The notes under the pieces were generated by a model, which ran no database searches, had not been told where the DNA came from, and saw only the letters and a program-made list of their open reading frames with translations. Both the position numbers and the translations under genes were made by a program. From Colwellia hornerae (GTDB taxonomy: Bacteria; Pseudomonadota; Gammaproteobacteria; Enterobacterales; Alteromonadaceae): DNA of 64,000 bases. The stretch is taken from the NCBI RefSeq assembly GCF_007954355.1, contig NZ_VOLR01000003.1, forward strand, positions 124,001 to 188,000, read 5' to 3'. Below are positions 19,710-28,506 of the stretch, piece by piece; the stretch's first letter is position 1; each line of letters opens with the position of its first letter.

Positions 19710-20038
19710 GATTATTACTCTTTTTATTGGTTAGTACTTTTCCTTATTATTTAATAATAACCGAAAGGTTTACCTGCCGCTAACACTAAGTGATGGCTAC
19801 GGATATTAATGGTAACGGGATATTTTAACGTTGATTTATGTCTTTATAAATACGCGGCGTTATTTTGGTGTTCTGACTATTAATTTAATTAAATTCGGTG
19901 TAAGTCTCAGCGTTTTTTAAGAAGAGTTCCTGTAAACTAGCGATCACAATAATAAAATAAACATCTGCATCAGCGACACTCTTTTAAAATATTTTGTTGA
20001 AAATAATGTCGTGGCATCGATAACCAAGGAAATTTAGC
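19710..20038. other. Intergenic region with divergent promoters expected
   Basis: This 329-base gap between the divergent cytochrome b and glutaredoxin genes must contain both promoters. An AT-only inverted repeat (TTATTAT-TTA-ATAATAA, 19744-19760) is visible near the cytochrome side. I see no other gene, RNA or clear operator. Confidence 0.4.
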
Positions 20039-20266
20039 GTGAAAAAAATTGTTTTATACAGCATGAGTAACTGCCCACATTGTGACACGGCGAAAGCATA
20101 CTTAGATAAAAATAACATAGCTTATCGTTTGTGTAATGTGAAGACAGCAGCGGGGCAAAAAGAGTTTCGCAGAGCAAACTTTAGATCAGTACCTGTCATA
20201 AAAATTGGTGAACAATATCTGCAAGGTTTTAAAGTGAATACTTTTAAAGCGCTTTACGAGGATTAA
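20039..20266 (+). CDS. Glutaredoxin (dithiol, CPHC)
   Basis: 75-residue thioredoxin-fold redox protein. The active site SNCPHCDTA lies at residues 10-18 and the cis-Pro loop is SVPVIKIG near residue 51. The start is GTG, preceded by AAGGAAA at 20028-20034. The size fits class I glutaredoxins (GrxA/NrdH-like). NrdH-type proteins usually carry CVQC and neighbour nrdEF, so general glutathione-dependent disulfide reduction is more likely. Confidence 0.88.
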   Translation: MKKIVLYSMSNCPHCDTAKAYLDKNNIAYRLCNVKTAAGQKEFRRANFRSVPVIKIGEQYLQGFKVNTFKALYED

Positions 20267-20385
20267 TATTGGCCGATACATGGGTGATTATACAATTTTA
20301 TGGCTTTAACTCGTTTTAAAAAAAGGTCTATGCTAAAGTTAAAATACTTGAATGAATTAACAAGATCATTGATTACGGATGTGTA

Positions 20386-22278
20386 ATGAAACTTGATTTT
20401 TTTCGGTTTTTTTCGGTTGTTATTATTATCGCTGTCTTTTCCTGTACCCAATCACAGGCAAGTAACAGTGGGCAATTAGCAGCAGAACAAACTGATGTGT
20501 TAAGTCGCTTATTGAATATGGATGAAGAAATACATCAACAGCCTCTGCAGTCTTATCAACAATTAGTCAGCGTAAAAAACACTTTCTCGACTATGCCAAA
20601 GCTACAAAAATCTTGGTGGTTATTACGTAAAGCGCAAGCAGAAAATTTGCTTTATTTCTATGAAGACTTTAATAAAACAGTGGCTCAAGCCATAGCACTT
20701 ATTGACGAAAAAACCCCGTTACAAATTCAAAGTCAACTTTATATTTACCAAGGTTTAATTTATCGTCGCCATGCTCAGTATGCTGATTCTGTACTTATTC
20801 TTCGAAAAGCTATGTCTATGGCAAAGATAAATAATTTAACTTACCTTTTTATTATTGCTAAACAAGAACTTGCTTTTACAAAAAGTATAACTGAACTCTA
20901 CGAGTTATCATTGAACGAAATGCAAGAAGCTTATTTAGACGCCTATTCATTAAAAGCACACTTTCTAATTGCTGTTATCAATGAAACCTACGGTGCTATT
21001 TATGGTTATATGGACGATTATGAAAAATCGATAGAATATTATCAAAAAGCGTTAAAGACTTATGAGCGTCTAAATTATCCAGCCCATATTTCAGAGGCGA
21101 TTTACGGCATTGCTATAACCTATCGTTACTGGCAAAAATATGATTTGGCCATTCGCTATTTTGAGCTTTATCAAGAAAAAATTGCTTATACGCCTAATAC
21201 CGAAATTTCCTTTTTTTCAGCTTATGGCTTAGGCGTGACACTGGCGGAAAAAGGCGATTGTGTTAAAGCGATTGATGTGATCAATCGTGCCCTAACGTTA
21301 AATGGCTTAATTGATTATAATGCTGAACTATATAAGCAGCAGGTCCACTGCTTTATTATCTTGGGTAAGTTGGAACAAGCGCAAGCATCGTTGACTAAAG
21401 CCGAAAATATATTTATGTCTTTACCTGAATTAGTTGGTACTAAATGGCAGCTGGAAGTCATAAAGCTTGGCTCAGAGCTTGCTCATGCAAGAAACAATGA
21501 CAGCGAAGCTTTTCAATTATCTCGACAGTACTATAAAAAATATAATAAGTTACTGGTAAAAAATTCCAGCATACGTTTAACCACTGCGCGGGCATCGATG
21601 GAAAATGAGCGAAAATATATCGAACAAGCGCTTACTCTGCAACGAAAAAAAGTAGCCGTTTTAGAAAGTAATTCATACCATCAACAAAAATTACAGAACC
21701 TCTATCTATTGATATTTATGTTATGTGCTGGCGTGATTGTGGTTATTGTGATGACAATTCAGTATAAAAATAATAAGAAAATGTATGCGCTATCGATTAA
21801 AGACCCATTATCAAACCTCTATAACCGTCGCTATATTTTTGAGTACTTAACAAACTACCTTAAAGATGTCTTAATAGAAAAAACTGAACTTTCGGTTATT
21901 TTATTTGATATAGATGACTTTAAAGCGGTCAATGATAAGTTTGGTCACCCGGTCGGTGATACCGTTATTAAAAAAATAGCTGATCTTTGCCATGATGTCT
22001 TTCGTAATGAAGATGTCATTGGCCGCGTTGGGGGAGAAGAATTCTTATGTATTTTACCTCGTACCGACGAAACGCAATGTAAAGTGATTGCTGAACGTTT
22101 TTTGAAAAAAATTAGTCAGCAAATTTTTCTAGAAGAGCCAAGGGTACAGATAACCGTAAGTATCGGTATTGCAACCTTGTCTCAACTTAGCCCAACGAGT
22201 GAAATGTTATACCTACATGCCGATGCGGCCCTTTATCAGGCGAAGCATAACGGTAAAAATAATGTGGTTATATATTAA
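20386..22278 (+). CDS. TPR-repeat membrane diguanylate cyclase (GGDEF)
   Basis: 630-residue protein with a signal peptide (about residues 1-25, cleavage near SQA), a periplasmic alpha-helical region of TPR-like repeats (about 60-400, for example EKSIEYYQKALKTYERLNYP), one membrane helix (about 443-465) and a C-terminal GGDEF domain. The catalytic motif is GGEEF at about 548-552. An inhibitory I-site RxxD (RNED) lies just before it, so it should synthesise c-di-GMP with product inhibition. It precedes the ovothiol genes by 19 bp and may be co-transcribed. The sensed signal is unknown. Confidence 0.9.
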   Translation: MKLDFFRFFSVVIIIAVFSCTQSQASNSGQLAAEQTDVLSRLLNMDEEIHQQPLQSYQQLVSVKNTFSTMPKLQKSWWLLRKAQAENLLYFYEDFNKTVAQAIALIDEKTPLQIQSQLYIYQGLIYRRHAQYADSVLILRKAMSMAKINNLTYLFIIAKQELAFTKSITELYELSLNEMQEAYLDAYSLKAHFLIAVINETYGAIYGYMDDYEKSIEYYQKALKTYERLNYPAHISEAIYGIAITYRYWQKYDLAIRYFELYQEKIAYTPNTEISFFSAYGLGVTLAEKGDCVKAIDVINRALTLNGLIDYNAELYKQQVHCFIILGKLEQAQASLTKAENIFMSLPELVGTKWQLEVIKLGSELAHARNNDSEAFQLSRQYYKKYNKLLVKNSSIRLTTARASMENERKYIEQALTLQRKKVAVLESNSYHQQKLQNLYLLIFMLCAGVIVVIVMTIQYKNNKKMYALSIKDPLSNLYNRRYIFEYLTNYLKDVLIEKTELSVILFDIDDFKAVNDKFGHPVGDTVIKKIADLCHDVFRNEDVIGRVGGEEFLCILPRTDETQCKVIAERFLKKISQQIFLEEPRVQITVSIGIATLSQLSPTSEMLYLHADAALYQAKHNGKNNVVIY

Positions 22279-22297
22279 TAGAAAGCCATTACCTCTT

Positions 22298-23434
22298 ATG
22301 AATAATACAACACCGTTAACCGTTCAAGCTATTATATTATTACAGAACTATATAAAACAGCTTGGCTTTACTCCTGTGATTCACTTTGAATTAGAAGGTT
22401 GTTATCAGCTCGACAGTAAAATAAAAAGATTCTCATTGGATTACCAAAGAATTAATCGTCAGTTAGCCCGTGCAGGAATTGACGGAGAATTAGTGCCAGA
22501 GTATTGGCATAGTCAGTGGGAGTATGTTTCTATATTTAATGGTCAGTCACCGTTAAAAGAAGCTAATAACTTAAGTCAGGCGCTAAATCTTTTACCTCGC
22601 TTATTTGCTGAACAAGGCATCAGTAAAACATTAATCAAACCGGTTGTCTGGTCTGGTGATAAAGGCAAGTTAGCCAATGGTAGTGGTGATATCTTCACCA
22701 CAGAAACACGAGCAGTGCATATTCCTAATGCTGTTCAAATGAATATTAGTGCGCTTGATAGTGAAGGTAAAAATATTATTATCGAACGCGGGTTTGGTGA
22801 ATACTTACAGCAATGCTTTCTTGATACTAGCTTAAATTGTTGCTTAGTCTACTTACCTGAAGAAGAAGCTTTTGAACGACTAGCATTAAAAAGTAAGTAC
22901 GGTTTAGCGGCAGAGTTATGTTCACCGGTTGATATTTCAGGCGGGCACCAAGGCAGTATTGCCTTGTACAAAGAAGTGGGTAAACATAATCAAGCGATGG
23001 GCGAAGAGCCGGTACTTTATAATCATAAAAATGAAGTGTTAGTTAAGCGACAAAATTGGCAAAAAACCGCCCGTATCGAGCACAGAATTGGTGCTTCAAG
23101 TGTGCAATATAATGCTTATTTTAATATTATTTATTCTTTATTGAACTTAATTGACGCGCTTGAAGTATATAAGGGTGATAACTGTCGCAGATTGCTCCGT
23201 AAAGAAGTTCATCAGCAAGATTTACCTTTTTCATTGTATGATAATACAGTACAAGAAAAATTGGGTGCAATATCACTATTTGAAAATGATCACTGGTTTA
23301 GCGAAAGTTTAAATAAGCTCTCGGGTCAATTTATAAATGGTGACCAAATATCAGGACAGTTGCTGTTAGGTGACAAATTAAAGCAAATGATTTTAGCGCC
23401 GTATCAACAAAAACGTATTCTCATTCATTCATGA
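22298..23434 (+). CDS. Glutamine-synthetase-fold ligase, ovothiol-cluster associated
   Basis: 378-residue protein that I align by eye to the catalytic domain of glutamine synthetase, without the N-terminal beta-grasp domain. Matching blocks are HFELEGCYQL (GS ExE metal motif), EYWHSQWEY followed by PLKEANN (GS GQ.E...ADN), IKPVVW (GS MPKP), MNISALDSEGKN, and RIEHRIGASSVQYNAYF (GS RIEVR...NPYL). The GS His residues of GMHxH appear replaced by Gln/Asn. It is probably an ATP-dependent amide ligase, perhaps gamma-glutamyl, with unknown substrate. ATG 22298 is chosen to avoid overlap with the GGDEF gene. ovoA follows 22 bp later. Confidence 0.6.
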   Translation: MNNTTPLTVQAIILLQNYIKQLGFTPVIHFELEGCYQLDSKIKRFSLDYQRINRQLARAGIDGELVPEYWHSQWEYVSIFNGQSPLKEANNLSQALNLLPRLFAEQGISKTLIKPVVWSGDKGKLANGSGDIFTTETRAVHIPNAVQMNISALDSEGKNIIIERGFGEYLQQCFLDTSLNCCLVYLPEEEAFERLALKSKYGLAAELCSPVDISGGHQGSIALYKEVGKHNQAMGEEPVLYNHKNEVLVKRQNWQKTARIEHRIGASSVQYNAYFNIIYSLLNLIDALEVYKGDNCRRLLRKEVHQQDLPFSLYDNTVQEKLGAISLFENDHWFSESLNKLSGQFINGDQISGQLLLGDKLKQMILAPYQQKRILIHS

Positions 23435-23456
23435 CCATTAATTTAATAAATATAAT

Positions 23457-25580
23457 ATGAATCTTATCAATAATCAAAATGTTACCCCACAGCTTAATGG
23501 CTTATCTGTAGATGAAAAACGTGCAGAGCTGAAAAGCTATTTCCACAATACTTGGACAACATATGAATCGTTATTTGCTCTAATCAATAACGATGAAGCC
23601 TATTACTTACGGCCTGAGACTTTACGGCACCCACTGATTTTTTATTTTGGCCATACGGCTACTTTTTTCATCAACAAATTACTTTTAGGTAAGTACATTA
23701 ATAAGCGCGTAAATACTAAATTAGAGGCTGTTTGCGCGGTTGGTGTCGATGAAATGAGTTGGGACGACCTCAATAGTGAACATTACGACTGGCCTAATGT
23801 TGATGAAGTAAGAGAGTACCGTCATCAAGTTTTCGCTTTGGTTAATAATCTTATCGATACTATGGAAATCAGTTTACCTATCAAACAAGACTCGTTAGCT
23901 TGGGTGATATTAATGGGCTGTGAGCATGAACGTATTCATTTAGAAACGTCATCGGTGATTATGCGTATGTTACCGTTAGCTTGTTTAACGCAGCCATCAG
24001 CAGTAGATGAGCAATGGACCAGCTGTACTCATTTTTCAGTAGCTCCAGAAAATCAATTACTAGCCGTTGCTGAACAACCTATCGTATTAGGTAAAAAATC
24101 GACCGACGAAACTTACGGCTGGGATAATGAATATGGCGAGTTATCAGTTGATGTTAGCGCCTTTTCGGCATCTAAATATTTGGTTTCCAATCAAGAGTTT
24201 TTAGCTTTTATCGACGCTGGTGGTTATAAAAAACCACATTATTGGAGCGAAGAAGGGCAAAATTGGCTAAGTTTCACTAAAGCTGAAATGCCCCGTTTTT
24301 GGCGCAATAATAATGGTGAATATGTGCAGCGAAACTTGCTTAACGAAATGCCTTTACCTTTAAATTGGCCTGCAGAAGTGAATTACTTAGAAGCGAAAGC
24401 TTTCTGCCATTGGAAAAGCGAGCAAACTAAGACAAATATCGCTATGCCCACTGAAGCACAGTGGCATTGTTTAGTAAATAATGTCAGCGATAATGAAGAA
24501 CAAGCACCAGCCAATATAAATTTAGCTCGCTATGCTTCATCATGTCCGGTTGACGAGTTTTCAACGGGAGATTTTTATGATGTTACTGGCAACGTATGGC
24601 AATGGAATGAGTCAGCAATAGATGGTTATGAGGGCTTTAAAGTTCATCCACTCTATGACGATTTCTCGACGCCAACCTTTGATGGTAAGCATAACTTAAT
24701 TAAAGGTGGCTCATGGATCTCTACTGGCAACGAAACCCTTGCGTCGTCTCGTTATGCTTTTCGTCGTCATTTTACTCAGCATGCCGGTTTTCGCTATGTT
24801 GAAAACCTTGATGGCAAAATACCATTAACGCCGGTTAACCGATATGAAACCGACGTTGAAGTGTGCCAGCAACTTGAAAGCCATTATGGTGAGCAACATT
24901 TAAGTGTTGAAAACTATTCACAACAAGTTAGCCAACTATTGTTCAGTAAAGTAAAAGCGCTAGGTGCTAATACCGATAAATTACTGAATTTAGGTTGCAG
25001 TGTTGGACGAACTGCTTATGAGTTATCTGAATATTTTCAGCATATTGATGCGGTAGACTTTTCTGCGCGCTATATTCAATTTGGTGTACAGCTTCAACAA
25101 CAGAAAACACTCCGTTACACCAACGTTATTTCAGGTGACATACAGAGTTTTCACGAAGTATCTCTTAAGGCGTTAGCGCTGAATGATAACGCTGACCATA
25201 TCGTATTTAGTCAGGGTGATGCCAGTAATTTAAAACCAATGTTTAATGGTTATGATGCTATTTTAGTTGAGCATGCGCTAGAAAAGAGTTATCAGCCTAA
25301 ACAGTTGTTAGCCACACTGTCGCAGCGACTTAATAAACAAGGATTACTTTTTGTATTAACAGATCATCAGTATTCAGCACAACACACAGAGAAAGAAAAC
25401 TGGTTAGGTGGTCTTAAAGTCAACGGTGAAAATGTTATTGGTTTGGATGGCTTACATGAAAAATTAGCAGAAGAGTTCACTTTTCTAGAAGCACAACCTT
25501 TAACGCGAGTGATTAAGCAAAATCAATGCACTTTCACAGTCACAACGACAGAAATGTCAGTTTGGCAGCGGAAAAGCTAG
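23457..25580 (+). CDS. ovoA: 5-histidylcysteine sulfoxide synthase / mercaptohistidine methyltransferase OvoA
   Basis: 707-residue bifunctional enzyme of ovothiol A synthesis. The N-terminal DinB-like domain carries the iron-binding H-x3-H-x-E motif (HERIHLE, His157 and His161) plus an upstream His in FYFGHTATFF. A formylglycine-generating-enzyme/sulfatase-modifying domain (about 200-465, with GNVWQWNES and GGSWIS) completes the oxidative C-S bond centre that joins cysteine to histidine. A C-terminal SAM methyltransferase (from about 508, LNLGCSVGRTAYEL) performs N-methylation of the thiol-histidine. ovoB follows after 6 bp. Confidence 0.95.
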   Translation: MNLINNQNVTPQLNGLSVDEKRAELKSYFHNTWTTYESLFALINNDEAYYLRPETLRHPLIFYFGHTATFFINKLLLGKYINKRVNTKLEAVCAVGVDEMSWDDLNSEHYDWPNVDEVREYRHQVFALVNNLIDTMEISLPIKQDSLAWVILMGCEHERIHLETSSVIMRMLPLACLTQPSAVDEQWTSCTHFSVAPENQLLAVAEQPIVLGKKSTDETYGWDNEYGELSVDVSAFSASKYLVSNQEFLAFIDAGGYKKPHYWSEEGQNWLSFTKAEMPRFWRNNNGEYVQRNLLNEMPLPLNWPAEVNYLEAKAFCHWKSEQTKTNIAMPTEAQWHCLVNNVSDNEEQAPANINLARYASSCPVDEFSTGDFYDVTGNVWQWNESAIDGYEGFKVHPLYDDFSTPTFDGKHNLIKGGSWISTGNETLASSRYAFRRHFTQHAGFRYVENLDGKIPLTPVNRYETDVEVCQQLESHYGEQHLSVENYSQQVSQLLFSKVKALGANTDKLLNLGCSVGRTAYELSEYFQHIDAVDFSARYIQFGVQLQQQKTLRYTNVISGDIQSFHEVSLKALALNDNADHIVFSQGDASNLKPMFNGYDAILVEHALEKSYQPKQLLATLSQRLNKQGLLFVLTDHQYSAQHTEKENWLGGLKVNGENVIGLDGLHEKLAEEFTFLEAQPLTRVIKQNQCTFTVTTTEMSVWQRKS

Positions 25581-25586
25581 TAGACG

Positions 25587-26771
25587 ATGAGCAATACTTT
25601 ACCGGCGCATATTGCCTTTGGTCAACGGCTTGCAGAAAATCAAAAGGTGACCATCGCGCACAATTTGAGCAACTCTTGCGGTCAGACATTATCCGTGGCG
25701 CAGTTGTGTCGTCTGGGCAATATTAGCCTTGATAACCTTCTGGCCGAGCAAGCGTTATCCTATGCGTCGCTAAGTGGCAGCCATTATTTACGAACACTTA
25801 TTGCCGATTTTCACCAAGACCACAATCATCATAAAGTTAAGTTAACGGCTGAGAATGTTTTAACCTTTTGCGGCGCACAAGAGGCGTTGTCAGCCATTTA
25901 CCAAACGGTGCTTGGCGAAGAAGAAATAACTCAATGTAATAAGCCTGAGCAACATGCAGCGATTGAAATTGTTGTTATCACGCCATGTTACCCATCTTTA
26001 GTGACAATGGCCGAGCAAATGGGGATAAAAGTAAGATGCCTTACCGTTGATTTTCAACAAAACTGGCAAATTAACCAAGCAGCACTTTTAGCCCTAGTAA
26101 ACGAAAATACCCGACTAATTGTCTTGAATTCTCCCCATAATCCCAGTGGTAGCATAATAGACACTCAATTTGCTGAGCAAATATTAGCCGTCGCAAAACA
26201 GTTCAATTGCTACCTGTTAGCCGATGATGTATCACAAGCAAGCAATTATAATAATCTTGACTTAGCCCATCACTATTTAGACTATGAGCGCACCATTGTT
26301 GTTTCGGTATTATCGAAGAGTTTTGGTTTGGCAGGTTTACGTATTGGCTGGGCAGTATCTAAGGATAAGTTATTGCTGAAAAAATTATTAGCAGTAAAAG
26401 CCCAAGGCTCAATTTGTAGTTCAATTGTTGATGAGAAACTGGCAGAACTTGCCTTAGAAAACCACGTCAAAATCATCAGTGAAAACAATATTATTATTAA
26501 AGATAATATTGCGTTATTTCAGCAATTCATTGACAAAAACCAGTCACACTTTAGTTGGTTTCCACCCCAGGCCGGCTTACTTACCTTAGTGAAATGTCAT
26601 AGCGATTTACCTATGCTTAAATGGGCTGAGCAGCTCGCTGAACAAGTGGGTATATTCGTTTATCCCTCTTGCCTATTTGGGCTTACTGGACCATATTTTC
26701 GTTTAGGGCTAGGTGCAAAAAACTTTCCAATGACACTAGACTCATTACAAGGTTTTGTTGACCGTTACTAA
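25587..26771 (+). CDS. ovoB: PLP-dependent 5-histidylcysteine sulfoxide lyase OvoB
   Basis: 394-residue fold-type I aminotransferase-like protein. The PLP Lys is in SVLSKSFGLAGLRIGWA, with LNSPHNPSG and the LADDVSQ Asp also present. Position directly after ovoA indicates the C-S lyase step that frees 4-mercaptohistidine from the OvoA sulfoxide. The family looks like class I/II aminotransferases, so without context it would be called only an aminotransferase. The assignment is therefore from known ovoA-ovoB pairing. Confidence 0.85.
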   Translation: MSNTLPAHIAFGQRLAENQKVTIAHNLSNSCGQTLSVAQLCRLGNISLDNLLAEQALSYASLSGSHYLRTLIADFHQDHNHHKVKLTAENVLTFCGAQEALSAIYQTVLGEEEITQCNKPEQHAAIEIVVITPCYPSLVTMAEQMGIKVRCLTVDFQQNWQINQAALLALVNENTRLIVLNSPHNPSGSIIDTQFAEQILAVAKQFNCYLLADDVSQASNYNNLDLAHHYLDYERTIVVSVLSKSFGLAGLRIGWAVSKDKLLLKKLLAVKAQGSICSSIVDEKLAELALENHVKIISENNIIIKDNIALFQQFIDKNQSHFSWFPPQAGLLTLVKCHSDLPMLKWAEQLAEQVGIFVYPSCLFGLTGPYFRLGLGAKNFPMTLDSLQGFVDRY

Positions 26772-26817
26772 TCGTTATTGCTAAGCAAGGTGATAATTAA
26801 GCTTGAAAGCGTGCAAT

Positions 26818-26838
26818 AGCCATTAAGTTTTAATGGCT
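26818..26838. terminator. Hairpin between convergent ovoB and PAQR gene
   Basis: 9-bp perfect stem AGCCATTAA/TTAATGGCT with loop GTT. There is no strong T run, so termination is plausible from its convergent position but not certain. Confidence 0.45.
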
Positions 26839-26919
26839 GAAATGTCTATAAAATTTATCGAATCTATCTGAGCAATTATTGGCTCACTTGATTTGGCTAG
26901 TGCTAAGGTGAATGAGCGC

Positions 26920-27555
26920 TTACAAGTAAAAATAGATCATAAAAAAGTGACAGGCTGCGCCACCCAAGACAAATAAATGCCAAATAGCGTGGTTGAAATG
27001 TATACGCTTTTGAACATAAAAAATAACCCCTAAACAATAAATAATACCGCCGAGAGCAAGTAGTGTTAAGGCTTGATTCGATAGTTTGTCATTTAGCTGT
27101 TCAATAATGGTTATAGAGATAAGTCCCATACCTAGATAGGTGATCAGCGATGTTTTTTTATAGCGATGACCAAACTTCATTTTAAAAAACACCCCTAATA
27201 TAGCCATACTCCAAATAACCGTTAGCATAATCTTACCGAGTTGGTCGTCCAAGGCGATCATCATTAAAGGTGTATATGTTCCTGCGATCAACAGGTAAAT
27301 AGCACAATGGTCGAGTAATTTAAAAAGCTTTTTTTTATCAGGGTCTTGAAATGCATGGTAAAAAGTTGAAGCGGTAAATAGTAAGACCAAACTGGCACCG
27401 TACACGGCATAACTAATTATTTTTACTAAGGAATTATCAGTAAAAGCTGAGGTGAGCAGCATGTAACAGGCAATAACAGACAATATTGCGCCCAAGGCGT
27501 GGGTCAAGGTGTTGGCTATTTCTTCATTAGTACTGTAGCTAGCTTGGCTGGTCAT
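26920..27555 (-). CDS. PAQR/hemolysin III family membrane protein (YqfA-like)
   Basis: 211-residue seven-helix inner-membrane protein. Family motifs: ANTLTHALGAILS near the N-terminus, STFYHAFQDPDKKKLFKLLDHCAIYLLIAGTYTP in the middle, and HAIWHLFVLGGAACHF at the C-terminus. These contain the Ser-His, Asp-His and HxxxH residues of the PAQR zinc site. Hemolysin activity is doubtful for most members. Eukaryotic PAQR proteins include ceramidases and membrane-fluidity sensors. Its promoter carries FadR-like and FabR-like sites, which suggests a link to membrane lipid composition (inference). Confidence 0.88.
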   Translation of the reverse strand: MTSQASYSTNEEIANTLTHALGAILSVIACYMLLTSAFTDNSLVKIISYAVYGASLVLLFTASTFYHAFQDPDKKKLFKLLDHCAIYLLIAGTYTPLMMIALDDQLGKIMLTVIWSMAILGVFFKMKFGHRYKKTSLITYLGMGLISITIIEQLNDKLSNQALTLLALGGIIYCLGVIFYVQKRIHFNHAIWHLFVLGGAACHFFMIYFYL

Positions 27556-27592
27556 TTAGTATCCTGTTATTTTTAATCATTACTTTTGTATG

Positions 27593-27622
27593 TATTTCAG
27601 TGTACACGTGTACACTGAAATA
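27593..27622 (-). promoter_or_regulatory. 30-bp perfect palindrome, FabR-like operator of PAQR gene
   Basis: Exact 30-base palindrome centred at 27607/27608 with core GTGTACACGTGTACAC. The core resembles the FabR (YijC) operator known upstream of fabA, fabB and yqfA in enterobacteria. It lies 38-67 bases upstream of the PAQR start and overlaps the predicted transcription start. The assignment to FabR is from memory of the motif. Confidence 0.65.
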
Positions 27623-27647
27623 GTAACAGAAAAAACAATTGAAACAA
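27620..27647 (-). promoter_or_regulatory. Candidate sigma-70 promoter of PAQR gene
   Basis: Read on the minus strand: -35 TTGTTT (27642-27647), 16-base spacer, -10 TACTAT (27620-27625). The predicted start near 27613 falls inside the palindrome. Confidence 0.45.
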
Positions 27648-27648
27648 G

Positions 27649-27659
27649 AGGTCAGACCA
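27649..27659 (-). promoter_or_regulatory. FadR-like site upstream of PAQR gene
   Basis: AGGTCAGACCA matches the core GGTCNGACC of the gammaproteobacterial FadR consensus. Its centre is about 41 bases upstream of the predicted transcription start, the position from which FadR activates fabA and fabB in E. coli. Confidence 0.55.
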
Positions 27660-27771
27660 ATGAATTTAAGATATAAAAAAAGAGCTTTTATAAGCTCTTG
27701 ATTAAATGAAAAATATTAATTATATCTTTCACAACAAATATTTTTTGTACAGTAAATTTTAACGTGAGACG

Positions 27772-27990
27772 CTATAAAGCTAATTCAATGACCATAGCTT
27801 TGAGTTCTTCTTTGGAAATAGAATTATTATGATTGACATCAAATTTATTAAAAATACTCTCACACATACGGATACCCTTATCTTGCAAAAGGCAGTCAAT
27901 TAATTCAACAAATTCACTACGGCTAATAGCTCCGTCTTTATCTTCATCAAAAAATTCAAATAATTCGTCAACCCACTGATTAATGTTCAT
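27772..27990 (-). CDS. Small EF-hand calcium-binding protein
   Basis: 72-residue acidic protein with two consecutive EF-hand loops: DEDKDGAISRSEF (about residues 16-28) and DVNHNNSISKEEL (about 50-62). Both have the 12-residue Dx[DN]xDG-like spacing with a terminal Glu. There is no signal peptide or membrane segment, so it is probably cytoplasmic. Calcium binding is a prediction, and its target is unknown. The gene stands alone between the PAQR gene and the porin. Confidence 0.75.
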   Translation of the reverse strand: MNINQWVDELFEFFDEDKDGAISRSEFVELIDCLLQDKGIRMCESIFNKFDVNHNNSISKEELKAMVIELAL

Positions 27991-28506
27991 CAGTTATCCT
28001 TTTTAGTAGTATTACATCTAATAAATACTTTATCTTTAATTGTGCTATTTGTGAATGATTAATTGCAACATTAAGTTAATAAGAGCGATTTTATCTTTGA
28101 TAGGTTAAAGTTTATTCACAGCACAACTCATCAATTTACATCCATTGATCGTTTATTCTTAGGCTTCAATACGACTTTATTCGCTACTAATTGAAATATC
28201 GGTGATTTTTTCAAAATGATAATTATTATTCAAAGGTTAGCGAGGTGGGTATTATATTTATCTAGATAAGACCTTAAATTTACTCGTAGCTATAGGGATA
28301 AATAGTGAAGGTATTTTTGTAGGGTTATTTTAATTAAGCTGTTAACTTTACTCTTTATTTTGTTCCTATTTTGTCATCTGATAACGCTTTTCAAATATTC
28401 ATCTATACTTCATCCTGTTAGCTTACCTGTAAGCGACTTAATTTTTAACAAAATATAAACACATAAAATATAAGTACATAAAATTATAAACTCTAAGGTG
28501 GATAAT
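27991..28506. other. Long intergenic region upstream of the porin gene
   Basis: 516 bases without a convincing gene. Weak signals: a GATAAT-T-ATTATT block (28218-28230) resembling half of a Fur box, TTGTTCC-TATT-TTGTCAT (28360-28377) resembling a degenerate Pho box, a TATACT hexamer (28404-28409), and the inverted repeat GCTTAC-CT-GTAAGC (28421-28434). None is strong enough to name a regulator. Confidence 0.3.

Noticed and set aside
28218-28230. Fur-box-like GATAAT-T-ATTATT upstream of the porin
   Set aside because: Only one mismatch to a minimal 6-1-6 pattern, but it lies in AT-rich sequence about 280 bases from the gene. The chance expectation is too high to call.
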